From Petrosia ficiformis (lineage: Eukaryota; Porifera; Demospongiae; Haplosclerida; Petrosiidae), in NCBI GenBank assembly GCA_947044365.1, contig OX345640.1:4204001-4268000 (forward strand): 64,000 bases of DNA, in the 5' to 3' direction. A program made the translations under genes and the position numbers. Numbering within the stretch: the first letter of the stretch is position 1; each line of letters starts with the position of its first letter. Shown here piece by piece: positions 37,501 to 46,985 of this stretch. The notes beneath the pieces are model-generated. The model did no database searches and had not been told where the DNA came from. It was given only the letters and a program-made list of their open reading frames with translations.

Positions 37501-39879
37501 TGAATTATTCATTGTCCATGAAATCGTGGACAAGAACATGACCTTTGCCAGCTGATACCTAGCCTGGAGACCATGCCCGGCCCTATCCCACACGCAAAAT
37601 TGCGTGAGGGATAGGGCGTGGTCTCCAGCTAGGCTACTCCAGCTCCATGCATTATTAAGAAAACTCAGAGAATAAAGGGTTAAAATAGAATTATTGCACA
37701 CGTGTATATATATATGCAAAACAGTTATGGGTGCCCTCTACAGTCTCCACTGCATGTTCAATCAGTTATTTTATTGGCTCGCCACACCTACGCATGGGCG
37801 AGTCTTAGCACTTTGGTTGTCATTCTGTCATTCATTCATTCATTCTGTCTTTCCCAACTTTTTTAATTTAAGCGTCGATTTAAAGACTTGATAGAGTAGA
37901 GAAAGAAGTTTATCAAAATCGTATTGAAAAGAGATTTGCCACAGACATTGCTTTAGCAAGTTATTCATTCATTCCTTCCCAACTTTTTTACTTTGAACAG
38001 TTATAACTTCAAACGCATACCTCCTACAGCCGCCAAACTTTCTCATCTGTTCAAAAACATGGTCTTCTATTGCTCTGTTGTTTTTATAACGAAGTAAACT
38101 GTATGAAAAGTTACTTAGAATGGAAAATGCTAAAATCACTACAGATCCTAGCCAGATGCTTTAAGCGTCGATTTAAAGACTTGATAGAGTAGAGAAAGAA
38201 GTTTATCAAAATCATATTGAAAAGACATTTGCCACAGACATTGTTTTAGCAAGTTACAGACACATACATTCTATCTCTGTAAGCTCTCCAGTTTCTGCCA
38301 CAATAAGTCACACCCAATGTGATCACGTGAGTTCAAACGTGGAGGTCAGTTTAGAGCAATACCTGCTATTATCGAACTTTTGTTTGACTTTCAAATTACA
38401 TATATTTGAACTGTAAGTTCAATGTTTTTGCTCATTCTAGTTGTAACAATGTACAATTCATTATAGGATAATTATCTTTAGTATCTGACAGATAATTTGG
38501 TAATGACTGAGGTAATGAATATTTGTTGGAAGAGTATATTATGTAATCTGACTGTGTAATATAGTTATTATACTAGTTCAAAGCAGTTAGCTGATGGAGA
38601 ATCATTCTTAATCGTCTTCCATGTGTTTTTATATTTATCAGAAATAATCTTAGCCAGTCTAGTAACAACAAACTTTCTCAACCAACTTTCAACTTTATAT
38701 AAACAACAAATTCAAATTTAAGCTTGTTACTTTCTCTCTTGCATCTCATTTATTTAATTGTTGCAATTGCAACCTATCCTTAAGCTACAGTGGCGAGGCC
38801 ACGCACCAAAGGTGCTTCATTAACTTTTTGTTTTTGCAGTGTGAATAGAGACGTATGTTGGAGGACACCATAGGATACAGTCAATTTAAGAGATCCAGGA
38901 GATGGCAACTCTACATGCACAAGAAAAATATTCTGCCACATAAGTTTCACATACCAGGTTGTAGTCCACTGTTTGACCATCTGTTGAGATTATCAACTAT
39001 CAGTAACCAACCAGATCGTTTATGGAGCTCTTGTCTCACAGTATTAGAGAGAGATTCAAGCTGAGACTGTAAATCATCAGATGCTGTGATTTAGTACAAA
39101 TAATCAATAATCATTTGTATCATGGTTACCATAGCAAAACATATACTGTTTACATAATAATTATTATACTGAGTCCTGGGCTTATATATTGTTACCTAAT
39201 AGGTAACTTTTATCATGAGTATAGCTAACTACATCTACTGTAGTGTATGCATCAAGTTCTGAAGTATAAATATTTACTGAACAACACTTACAAGTGGCTA
39301 ACTTGAAAAGGAACATATATATAATTATAAATAATTTACATAATGATGTAAAACCGGAATAGCTAGCTACATACTTGGTTTGGTTTGAAATTCTGGTGAT
39401 ATACAGCCTAGTTTCTTTGCAATATCCTTGTAGGAATGAAAAAGTGATGAATGACTGGATGCATTCAAGGTTCCTACAAATGGTTTACGAAAAATAAATT
39501 TGGAACGATAATACTTGTGTCCAAACTCTCGTGCTAATTGAGATTTTCCATAACCTGGTTGACCAGTTATGTAAATGGTTTGAGATACGCCTCCTTTATG
39601 TTGTTTTAATAAAGACTCCACTTTCTTTTGCAAATTCCCAAGTTCTTGAACACGTTTCTGACAGAGATGTGATGGCTTAGGTGGTAGTAACAAAATGGGA
39701 CGAGGCCTTAGCCACACCCATGCCCTTCCCAGATGATTGAACAGATTTGCTGCACTGATGATGGTGGATAGGCCTAAATCTGGATATCGATGGGCAGTGG
39801 TAGAATGAATGTATCTGAGTGGAGTGCTGTCAACAAACTTGATCCTGTTTATTAAATTGATTGTCCTCAACTGTGACAT
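19045..39879 (-). CDS. NB-ARC / TPR STAND-family protein (17 exons, ~1,127 aa)
   Basis: Exons in transcript order: 39879-39375, 39083-38955, 36110-36005, 35924-35796, 31843-31642, 31508-31380, 31227-31107, 29545-29400, 26798-26724, 26672-26548, 25983-25828, 24429-24243, 22022-21746, 21050-20885, 20704-20619, 20343-20213, 19758-19045. All phases agree and the total, 3,384 nt, divides by three. Domains: basic N-terminal region; P-loop GQPGYGKS (~106-113); kinase-2 WLLIVDN (~194-200); IVIVTTHD (~229-236); VPLAIA (~284-289); linker; then TPRs from ~480 to near the C-terminus (ALSIIEQE, YGDNHPNTATSLTKLGNVY, LGPTHPG). Family members are ATP-driven oligomeric sensors, often immune or cell-death related; ligand unknown. 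The ATG at 39,879 follows a T-rich tract ending in AG, so an extra 5' exon is possible. Confidence 0.8.
19862..20180. mobile_element. MITE family with TATCC(C/T)TATGATTG-type ends, intron copy
   Basis: Left end 'gagaaaaaagtatcc..atgattg' and right end 'gcaatcatagggatggccct' are inverted. Related copies: 23,378-23,806, 35,066-35,456, an interrupted one at 39,904-40,640, and solo ends at 14,440-14,480, 28,480-28,520 and 57,710-57,750. Confidence 0.6.
20344..20618. repeat. (TG)n-rich degenerate microsatellite in TPR intron
   Basis: TGTG, CATGTACATG and TTTTTTATGTG words between exons 20,343 and 20,619. Apparent open frames are repeat translations. Confidence 0.7.
22620..22740. repeat. ~31-bp imperfect tandem repeat in TPR intron
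   Basis: Three units around GTACAACTGTACCAGCA / GTACAGTTGTACCAGCA, each itself partly palindromic. The rest of intron 22,023-24,242 contains only the MITE at 23,378-23,806 and AT-rich sequence. Confidence 0.65.
23378..23806. mobile_element. MITE, second full copy of the family at 19,862
   Basis: Begins with AGAGAAAAAAACATCCCTAT and ends with GCAATTATAGGGATGGCCCT. The internal part contains GAGCGCGCGTTCTTTTACAC and a CCCCGGGAATGACG word shared with 20,040 and 35,300. Confidence 0.65.
24878..25583. mobile_element. piggyBac-like non-autonomous element with TTAA target duplication
   Basis: Terminal inverted repeats GGTTACGGGATACT / AGTATCCCGTAACC flanked on both sides by TTAA (24,874-24,877 and 25,584-25,587), 706 bp inside. 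TTAA target duplication is the piggyBac superfamily hallmark. No transposase frame. Lies in the NB-ARC/TPR intron between exons 25,828 and 24,429. Confidence 0.85.
26799..29399. other. large NB-ARC/TPR intron, no gene seen
   Basis: 2.6 kb between exons 29,400 and 26,798. Several 60-88-codon frames are present on both strands but none has a recognisable domain. A solo MITE end (ATCCCTATAATTGTTTTGTG) lies near 28,490. Confidence 0.5.
29546..31106. other. NB-ARC/TPR intron with MITE fragment and (CA)-rich microsatellites
   Basis: 29,690-29,830 is a fragment of the AGTGTTGTT/TTAGTTA MITE family. 30,525-30,640 and 30,870-31,050 are irregular ACACATAC repeats. A plus-strand frame around 30,240-30,386 looks mildly coding (SHVKRFWDIFRNCQTKRSL) and may be a transposon remnant; I do not assign it. 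Confidence 0.45.
31379..31380 (-). other. GC-AG intron donor
   Basis: The exon 31,508-31,380 ends ...TTACAA and the intron begins GCAAGT, the usual sequence of GC-AG introns. With this border both flanking exons are phase 0 and the frame runs through (SVRECVFLQ then VIPSYSTDE). No GT donor nearby keeps the frame. Confidence 0.6.
32345..33000 (+). pseudogene. Ty3/gypsy gag remnant inside NB-ARC intron
   Basis: Translation with frame breaks gives a gag-like region (ARFNRRSQQEEESVEQFITS; EMIKERIVVGIQD; TLEKDKRMVRQREAVHEHQE) followed by one CCHC knuckle (CHTCQKKGHYSSQC). The longest intact piece is 32,496-32,846. No RT or LTR follows. It is on the strand opposite to the host gene, in the 3.9-kb intron between exons 35,796 and 31,843. 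Confidence 0.75.
33025..33160. repeat. dispersed repeat shared with 197-330
   Basis: Shares GGGAATACATCTTGA and CTGGCCCAAAGAGAGAACTG with 197-330, with small indels. It lies between the gag remnant and the hAT-like remnant; origin unknown. Confidence 0.7.
33360..33835 (+). pseudogene. hAT-type (ZMYM/TTF-like) transposase remnant
   Basis: With several stops and shifts the plus strand reads TSAKRHWK, then MKEYYRQLYNKPVICCLV, resembling the region before the dimerisation domain of hAT transposases of the zinc-finger MYM type. No full domain remains. Moderate confidence: recognition rests on a short pattern. Confidence 0.45.
34306..34680. pseudogene. coding-like transposon remnant, open on both strands
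   Basis: The plus strand reads ERWRKNISHVRDKVKK and later LQEYIEEFIIHLGG followed by an acidic Ser/Glu tail, resembling C-termini of integrase-like transposon proteins. The minus strand is open over 34,306-34,491 with splice-like borders. Neither fits the NB-ARC gene: joining exon 35,796 directly to 31,843 keeps phase, while including 34,491-34,306 breaks it. Confidence 0.4.
35066..35456. mobile_element. MITE, third full copy of the family at 19,862
   Basis: Left AGAGAAAAAAGTATCCAGTA, right GCAATCATAGGGATGGCCCT; interior with ACACGCGTTCTTTTACACGC. Inserted in the NB-ARC intron. Confidence 0.65.
36172..36245. repeat. ~35-bp stem hairpin in NB-ARC intron
   Basis: TTGGTCATGCTGTTAATGC on the left pairs with GCATTAACAGCATGACCAA on the right; the stem continues through ATTAACATTAATTTTA to a four-base loop, with one or two bulges. 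It could be a tiny MITE or a hairpin RNA. Confidence 0.75.
36988..37636. mobile_element. 649-bp TIR element (TAGCCTGGAGACCA ends) with nested hairpin
   Basis: The left end TAGCCTGGAGACCACACCCT and the right end AGGGCGTGGTCTCCAGCTAG are inverted. An inner inverted pair around GACCGCATATGAATTATTCA is also present (37,044-37,103 with 37,484-37,537). A 77-bp palindrome of the same end sequence (37,560-37,636) forms the right end. Interior frames are not recognisable. Confidence 0.7.
37868..38258. repeat. direct repeat, two ~97-bp copies
   Basis: 37,868-37,965 and 38,161-38,258 share AAGCGTCGATTTAAAGACTT through to TTTTAGCAAGTTA with few changes, separated by ~195 bp. Nearby CATTCATT words also repeat. 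Confidence 0.8.
39375..39879 (-). CDS. NB-ARC gene exon 1 (P-loop exon)
   Basis: Encodes ~168 residues ending in phase 1 at donor gtatgt. It contains the Walker A motif GQPGYGKS. The next exon must start at 39,083 (acceptor atcacag) rather than at the nearer acttacag, because only the first keeps frame and gives TSDDLQSQLESLSNTVRQEL. Upstream is a MITE end (39,900-40,020); no death, CARD or TIR domain is visible. Confidence 0.75.
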
Positions 39880-41265
39880 GTTCTTCCCTTAAAAAAAAAA
39901 ACAAGATATATAGAGAAAACATTATGATTGCTTTGTGCGGCTGACTTTCTCTAGTCTCAGTGACCTGAGAAAGTCGGCCATCCCGAAACACAACAGCTTA
40001 TTATAGTTATTATTTTGATTATTTATTATTCTTACTTTTGAATGAGAAAAAAAGTATCCCATTCAGTAATATTACATGTGTAATCATTTATAAAGATAAT
40101 ACACAAAAAATCATAATAATTTTTCAAGTGTTACATATCATCGCTCATTTGTATGGGTCTGTGCCTTATAATCATGGAAAGGTTAATTTCAGGAAATTAC
40201 CATAACAACAGTAGTGTATATGTGTCTGTAATTGCTTGATGTTGGAATTTAATAATAAAGTAGAGTAGTACTTCACAGCAAGAACAATTTTTACACAGAC
40301 AGAAATTAACATGCTAGACAGAGTGGTGAACAAAGATAAGATGAAAGAGTCAGGCAAAGGCATTTAGCATGTGTCTAACATATGTTAAAAAGGGCTAGAG
40401 AACGAAAATTAAATAAGCCTGAGTACAATTACCTTATATCTGATTTTAAAGTTATTGGATGGAGTCCATCTTACGATACTATTGAAGTTGGATCATTGGA
40501 CACCTGCCACCATCTTCTTTGGAAGCCATTTGGTTTTATACTTTATCTTTCAAATAAGGTATTTTTCCCCCTTCATTAAGCTAGTAAACATACATCGAAC
40601 CCGTAGGAAAGCAGTCATAGGGATAGCCCTACAGGCTATATATAAAAAGTTCTTGTACAACTTTAGGAATATAATTATTAAGTGAGCTGCTGGCATTGCA
40701 GCGTTAAGGCGGGTTCACATAATCAGTTGCGTTGTGATAAAATTCTGAAAACTGATTGGTCAAACGCAACGCAGCTGACGCAAAGATAGAATCAGATCCT
40801 ATTCTTGTGTTACGTTGCGTCTGACAGCATTAAGAGAAGCGCATCAACTTCACAATTCAACACATTTACGCTTCCCACTTTGAAGTTATAATTTTACAAC
40901 TTCCTGCCAGAAAGGAAGTGTAACCAAATTAGCAGTCTACCGTGGATCATGAAGTGTCATTTAGCGAAGCCACGTGATACTACGATAGTAGACGCACTGC
41001 CGCGCCAGACACTGGTATAACTCTCTTTTCTGAGTTGGTAAATTAATGAACACATTTTTCTATGAACAAACCTTTCAAAACATTCATCCTGTACCTTAGT
41101 AGTGTAGATCTACTTTCATAGCTTAGCTTTGCAACAAAAACAAACGTCACACACAAATCAATGATAATTATAAATCTTGTCTATTATTTCATGAATTTGA
41201 TTGGTGTGCATGCAGAATTCTGCATGCTGAGTCAGCACAACCAAGAAATTCTCCATGGTAGTGCG

Positions 41266-41830
41266 TAGTCTCGCGGGCCACGACCTAATCCGAACGAGGA
41301 AACGGTCTGGTGACTCTCGTTGAAAGGTCGTTACACAATGGAATGATAATTACATCCGCAGTTAGTTTAACAGTTAGTTTAACACTTTCAATTATTAGTG
41401 GCACAAGAGCTGTGAGTGGGAGAAACTACGATCACAATCGACGAGGCATGGTGGTTATCTTTCATATAATCAAAGGCTCCTGGCAGAGACCAGTAACAAA
41501 GAGACTTTCCACTCCCTGTCGGCAGACTTACAAAAATATCATGGCCTTCCATGAACCTCTGTATCACGGTCACCTGGATAGGGCGAACTTCACTATAACC
41601 TAGCTTCCTTACTGCTGTTTCAATCGATTTCTTTATACCAAACTTCTTTGACGACATTTTCCCTTTGATTCATACACAAGTGTGAAAACTAACACCCAAG
41701 CGTGGAATGCGGTAAATAGCAATCACTAAATCTGATTGGTCACGACCAAAATTGGTTGTAGCCAACGACCTTTCAACGAGAGTCACCAGACCGTTTCCTC
41801 GTTCGGATTAGGTCGTGGCCCGCGAGACTA
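41266..41830 (-). mobile_element. 565-bp element with perfect 67-bp TIRs carrying a RecQ exon
   Basis: The ends TAGTCTCGCGGGCCACGACC and its reverse complement open 67-bp inverted repeats (41,266-41,332 and 41,764-41,830) that match at every base. TA may be the target duplication if the true end is GTCTCGCG. The interior is occupied by the start of a helicase gene on the minus strand. Confidence 0.85.
41400..41657 (-). pseudogene. RecQ-like helicase N-terminal fragment
   Basis: ATG at 41,657. It reads motif 0 region (LGYSEVRPIQVTVIQRFMEG), motif I (SLPTGSGKSLCYWSLP) and the start of motif Ia (SSIVIVVSP), then diverges. DEAH box and all later helicase motifs are missing, so it cannot be a working helicase. 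About 85 codons remain against several hundred in RecQ proteins. It lies entirely inside the TIR element. Confidence 0.8.
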
Positions 41831-42784
41831 GGTAGTGGGTGCGGCTGGGATATATATACTATATACCAGATCTTGGATGTACCATACCCCACATTACTGT
41901 ATATAGATTACGAGAGTAATGCATTTTAGTGACAACCAAATATTCGGTGATATAGGTGCCTGCAGACCCCGGTACATTTTTGAATTTTCAACATTGACAT
42001 TCATAATTGATGAAACAAATGTTTGGCCAGAGCATACTAATTAAATTACTGAAATGTAACTCTCACATTTGTAAGGCTCAGTATTTTTGCATTTGCTAAA
42101 CAATTTATGTAAAATATATGCAGCAGTAGTCAGGAAGAAGCGTGACTATATTGATTTTGATTGGCCCTGCACTACGGTGAGTTTCCATACGGTCCCGTCG
42201 TGAAACGGGGTCGTAGGCGACGAGAGACTAAACGGCGACGTCGACTTGAGTTGTAGCCTGTCCTCGTGACGTGAGAATGCATGTACATGTGCTACATATC
42301 GGGGAGGTTATAGCTGATTGATGTGAGAAATGTTCTTCTCGACAACATACTATATATAATAGGCCACTAATTTAATAACTAACAATGATTGCATGAATAT
42401 TAAATTTTAGTAAGCTGCCATGTTTTCAAACTGTTTTCAATTTACACTTATAGTTTTATTCCTATACAATTTTACTGATTATTGTTATAAGAATAGATCT
42501 AGAAATACATTCGCCCAAGGTATGTGGTATGGTAGTGAACATACCTCAAGACCATGCACACTGTCAAAGCATAATTATTTAATCATTATGCATTTAATCA
42601 CGGCGGCAAGGTATATAATATACATAGTGTTTCATATCATCATAACAATTGTGTAACTTACGAGAGTTGATGAAAGACTTCCTGAAGAAATAGATCAATT
42701 TAGGAACATTAAAAAGTAAGTCACCCTGGCTATATATTTGCACTCTTTTAACCGTACATATATACCCAGATATTCTTAAGATTG

Positions 42785-43050
42785 CATGATTCATGAACAA
42801 AACAAATCCACCCATAAGTTCTTTAAGATAATTTTTATGGACTTATTATTATATTCATGATCAAAACAAATCCACCCTTAAGTTCTTAAGAAATGAGTAG
42901 ATATCATTCATGATCAAAACAAATCCACCCATAAGTTCTTTAAGATAATTTTTATGGACTTATTATTATATTCATGATCAAAACAAATTCACCCTTAAGT
43001 TCTTAAGAAATGAGTACATATCATTCATGATCAAAACAAATCCACCCATA
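42785..43050. repeat. ~110-bp tandem repeat, about 2.5 units
   Basis: Repeats TTCATGATCAAAACAAATCC and AAGTTCTTAAGAAATGAGTA, three times in part. Confidence 0.85.
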
Positions 43051-43204
43051 TTTTAGGTGCAGCTATTTGCTACTGTAAATAGAAATTGCATGTTCGCATC
43101 AAATACAAAACCATAACCAACGCTAATAATGATGCATTTCTTCCTGGGGTGTAGTAAGACCATGCCCATATTAGTTGCCCTGACTGGTGATATGGGATGG
43201 GTTC

Positions 43205-43381
43205 TGTAGTATCTTAATATTTCTAAATCATATATTTGATACTAAATAAGAAATAAGAGAAAGAGAGACAGACCAAAACTATAACATGAGGTAATCTGAC
43301 ATGTGCTACTGAGCATGCTCACAAAAACCAAAAGGAACCATACAATCTTAATTAATTAAGAATACATAACTCAACAATGCA
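43205..43381 (-). repeat. 3' LTR (first ~10 bases missing)
   Basis: Matches 49,009-49,189. In element orientation it lacks the initial TGTAGTATAT and no polypurine tract precedes it, so a small deletion removed both. The other LTR has a GAGAGAGACAGAGAGTAC length difference. Confidence 0.88.
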
Positions 43382-43558
43382 AGTTCAGTTGGCTCAAAAG
43401 TATCTACCTGGAGGTTTAATAACTCTTTGAGAAATTGGAGATTGGTTCATAGTCTCTTGTTGAGAATCAGAACTCAAAGATTCATTATTAGATGGGTTAT
43501 CTGTAGTAGAACGATTAGAATTAGACAAATTGGTACAATAGTAAAATCTGTTGAATTT

Positions 43559-44425
43559 TCAATAGTTTCTGATGTATCTTCCAAAATACTTTAGCAGTGA
43601 GGACTCTCTTTTACGAATTTGGTCAATGTGGCATCTTCGACAATTACCATCAGACATTTTAATTATAAATGAAACGTCACCTCGTTTCTCAGATATAGTA
43701 CCTGGTAACCAAGTAATACGATTTTCACAATAAGTTTTAACCATTACTACTTCAAAAGGTCTGATAGAGCTGTGTTGATCATATTTCTCTTTCTGTGCAG
43801 ATTGCTTATCTAATACTCTTCTTTCAGTATTAGGTTTTAAAAGGTCTAGTACAGTGCAGAACGAATATGTTTTACACCATTATTCTTAAGGAACATCTGA
43901 AAATCTTCTGAAGTAAATTGGGGACCATTGTCCGAGACAATTTGATCTGGAAGACCATAGGTGGAGAAGACTTGACGAAGAATCTCAATGGTTTTACTAG
44001 TAGTTGTAGAGGGCATGGCAAACATTTCCGGCCATTTAGAGTGAGCATCCACTATGATAAAGTATGTTCTACCAAAGTATGTTCTACCATACAGCGGTCC
44101 TGCAAAATCTATATGCAGTCTGGACATAGGCTTTGATGGCCAAATCCAGGGATTTAAACGTGATTTAGGTGGTGATGGCTGTACGCTAAGACATGGTAAA
44201 CAAGATTTGGTTAATAGTTCAATATCAGCATCTAAACCAGGCCACCAAACATAGCTTCTCGCAAGGGATTTCATGCGGCATATACCAGGGTGATCCTTAT
44301 GTAGTTCGTTTAAAACTTCCCTTTGATATTTTTGAGGAATAACTGCTCTAATTCCCCACATCAAACAATTGCCTTCAATAGTAAGCTCAGTTTTCCGATT
44401 AAAGAAATGTTTAAGTTGGTGGTGC
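43559..44425 (-). pseudogene. gypsy integrase with internal 15-bp duplication
   Basis: H2C2 zinc-binding region (HKDHPGICRMKS ... CLPC), then the core with HIDFAGPLYGRTYF, VDAHSKWPE and VSDNGPQFTSEDF. A five-residue tandem duplication (GRTYFGRTYF) lies a few residues after the first catalytic Asp. The end of the core (third catalytic Glu region) is missing after 43,846; a C-terminal piece follows (WLPGTISEKRGDVSF). Not functional. Confidence 0.88.
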
Positions 44426-45096
44426 CAGGAGCCCATAAAACTAGGAGCGGGTAACGTAGGTATTCACGTTTCGTAAGTGGCCTGCATCAGTATTTCCTTT
44501 TATGGAAGTGTGACAAAGACTAAAAGAGGGTGTGATTTGTTGATGAAATACGTCATATGACGTTATGTATTATATGTACGCGCGCGCGTTACTCAATCAA
44601 CTGCTGAAATATTAACTTTCTTGTAGGGGTTTCTACTACGAAACTAGCACAGAATTTAGTCCACTCTACCAATAGACGCAACTGACGGTGACTTCCAGTT
44701 ACATACTTACACCCATAAAGAGAGCAGAATTCGTCAAGTCCATCTTTCAACAACCTTAAACGAGGGTCTACATTTCATGGCTGTCCAAAACATTTTTCTA
44801 TCATAAAATAAATGAATGTGTTGCTCCTTTTCTACTTCTTTTATCACTGCTCCTTCCAGAATACGTGTATCCGCATCTTTCAAACGCAAGGCTATCTTTT
44901 GCAACACTTTCTTCAACTTTCTCGCCATTTTTTCTGATATTATATTCATAGATTACATCAAACGTGTCATAGACTCGTTTGCTAGGTGCAAATTCCAGCA
45001 CATTCCATATATGGAAGTATCACTTCAAGTGTCATTACGAAACATGAAACTGCTATATAAGCCTGACTTGCCTGCTCCTAGTTTTATGGGCTCCTG
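44426..45096. mobile_element. 671-bp hAT-like element nested between RNase H and integrase
   Basis: Ends CAGGAGCCCATAAAACTAGG and its inverted copy; flanked by a 7-bp direct repeat GTGGTGC (44,419-44,425; 45,097-45,103). CAG-type ends suit hAT, which normally duplicates 8 bp. A minus-strand frame 44,734-44,949 (KVLQKIALRLKDADTRILEG) looks coding but is unrecognised. Confidence 0.75.
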
Positions 45097-45104
45097 GTGG
45101 TGCA

Positions 45105-45918
45105 CAGTACTTGGCCAACCATATTTGGTATATCTCATTACTTTTGATAATGGATCCTTTTCCGTTGCAACAACTAATTGATGATTTGTAATAGGTAAGG
45201 CTTCAAGTTGGCTTAAATTAAAAATACTGTCAAAACAAACACCTTTTTCTGTTTCATTAGTAATCTAGATAATGCATTAGCATTTCCATGTAATTTTGTA
45301 GGGCGATATTCTATGTCATATGTGTAGGCATATAGAAGAATAGCCCAACGCTGTAGTCTACCTGCTGCTAATGTAGGGATACCCTTTCTAGGACCTAAAA
45401 TAGCACATAAGGGCTTTTGGTCAGTGACTAATACAAATTTTCTTGCATATACAATTTTGAACACCGAATACTAAGGATAATGCCTCCTTTTCTATTTGTG
45501 GATAGTTTTTCTCTGTAGGGGTAAGTGTACGAGATGCAAAGGCAATTGGTTGCTCGGTACCATTTGGAAAAACATGAGAAATAACAGCACCAATGCCGTA
45601 GGCTGAGGCGTCACTTGCCAGTCTCAAAGGTATTTGACTGTCATAGTCTACTAATAATGTTGAATCCACTAATTTCTTTTTTACAATACTAAGTGATTTG
45701 TTACATGCAGGGGTCCAATTCCACCTGACATCCTGTCTCAAAAGTTGATTTAAAGGATGAAGAACAGAAGCCAAATTTGGTACAAATTTCCTATAATAAT
45801 TCACTAACCCTAGTAGGGAACGTAACTGTTGTACATTTCTGGGAATGGGTGCTTTTAATATAGCTTCAAGCTTTCTATTAGACAAATGTAACCCTTTTGA
45901 ATCAATAATATGGCCCAA
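45105..45918 (-). pseudogene. gypsy connection and RNase H, frameshifted
   Basis: Continues the polyprotein: GLVNYYRKFVPNLASVLHPL, then RNase H (RLASDASAYGIGAVISHVF; QIEKEALSLVFGV). A shift near 45,435 leads to FVLVTDQKPLCAILG and IEYRPTKLHGNANALSRL, then to TNHQLVVATEKDPLSKV before the hAT-like insertion at 45,096. Confidence 0.88.
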
Positions 45919-45931
45919 ATATTCAACTTGA

Positions 45932-46537
45932 CTACTTAAAAAATGTGCACTTACTACGTTTGACAGTAATACCTTCTTCTAGCTTCTTGAGGTGATGTGA
46001 ATGATCTTTTCCACTAACGAGCATGTCGTCAATATAACAAACTACGTTTGGTATACCTTGCAAAACAGTGTCCATTGCACGTTGAAACAAGGCAGGAGCT
46101 GAGGCTACTCCAAAATGAAGTCTATTATATCTATACAGTCCACGATGAGTTTTAACAGTGACTAACTCCTTACTACAGTCGTCTAACTGCATCTGCTGAT
46201 AAGCCTGAGAAAGGTCAATTTTAGAGAAGACTTTGCCACCTGAAAGTGTAGCGAATAGATCCTCTGGCTTGGGTAGAGGGTACTTGTCAATCTCTAGAGA
46301 AGGGTTCAAGGTAACTTTGTAATCACCACATAACCTAAGTTTTCCGTCCTTTTTGTGTGCTACCACTATTGGAACTGCCCAATTACTGAAATTGACTTTG
46401 GTGATAATGTTAGCAGACTCAAGACTATCTAGTTCCTGTTCAATACGATCCTTAAGTGCAAACGGCACGGGACGCGGTCTGAAAAACTTGGGTTTTACAT
46501 TCTCTGTTAGTTCCAAGTGTGCTGAGAAATTTTTCAT
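45932..46537 (-). pseudogene. gypsy reverse transcriptase
   Basis: Contains the RT palm motifs in order: LRLCGDYKVTLNPSL, KVFSKIDLSQAYQQMQL, LHFGVASAPALFQRAMD, and YIDDMLVSG with the two catalytic aspartates. It is cut at its 3' end by a frame change near 45,935. Copies D.N.A from element RNA in active relatives. Confidence 0.9.
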
Positions 46538-46559
46538 TGTCCCTAAAGTGTCACTAAAA

Positions 46560-46960
46560 ACAGGTTTGTACTTCTCTTAACAGTAATTCGAGTTCATTTT
46601 GATAATCCGAGTTTCTAGTGTGCTTAATAACACTCCAGTTGAATTGAATATGTGACATCCAGTTTCGTCTAATAAGTCTAGGACCAGGTCCTTTAATAAC
46701 CAATAGTGTGAGCGTGTTCTCCTGATCTCCATACTTAACATCTACATCCATCTCGCCTAACACAGTAATTTTCTCTGACGTATATGTTTTCAAAACAACC
46801 TCAGTGACGCAAGTTAACAGTAGGAAATAATTCTTTTTTGTAGTCTCTGAGATTAAAGACATAGCTGCCTCCGTGTCCAACTCCATTACTATGTTTCTAT
46901 TGTTCAGTTCTAAGTCAATAAGGATTGGGGGTGTAGATTTACTACGAAAGGTAAATAATG
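46560..46960 (-). pseudogene. gypsy aspartic protease, active site altered
   Basis: Reads IVMELDTEAAMSLIS where gypsy proteases have D-T/S-G; the glycine is glutamate here. The flap/second conserved region (VIKGPGPRLIRRNWMSHIQF) is also changed from the usual LGRDW. Likely inactive. Confidence 0.75.
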
Positions 46961-46985
46961 TGAAATCATCAGAAGAATCTGAATA

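Larger units (their letters stand above)
39880..43204. other. intergenic region upstream of NB-ARC gene
   Basis: Contains the interrupted MITE (39,904-40,640), the RecQ-bearing TIR element (41,266-41,830) and a ~110-bp tandem repeat (42,785-43,050). No host exon supported; the promoter of the NB-ARC gene should lie here but no core element is convincing. Confidence 0.5.
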
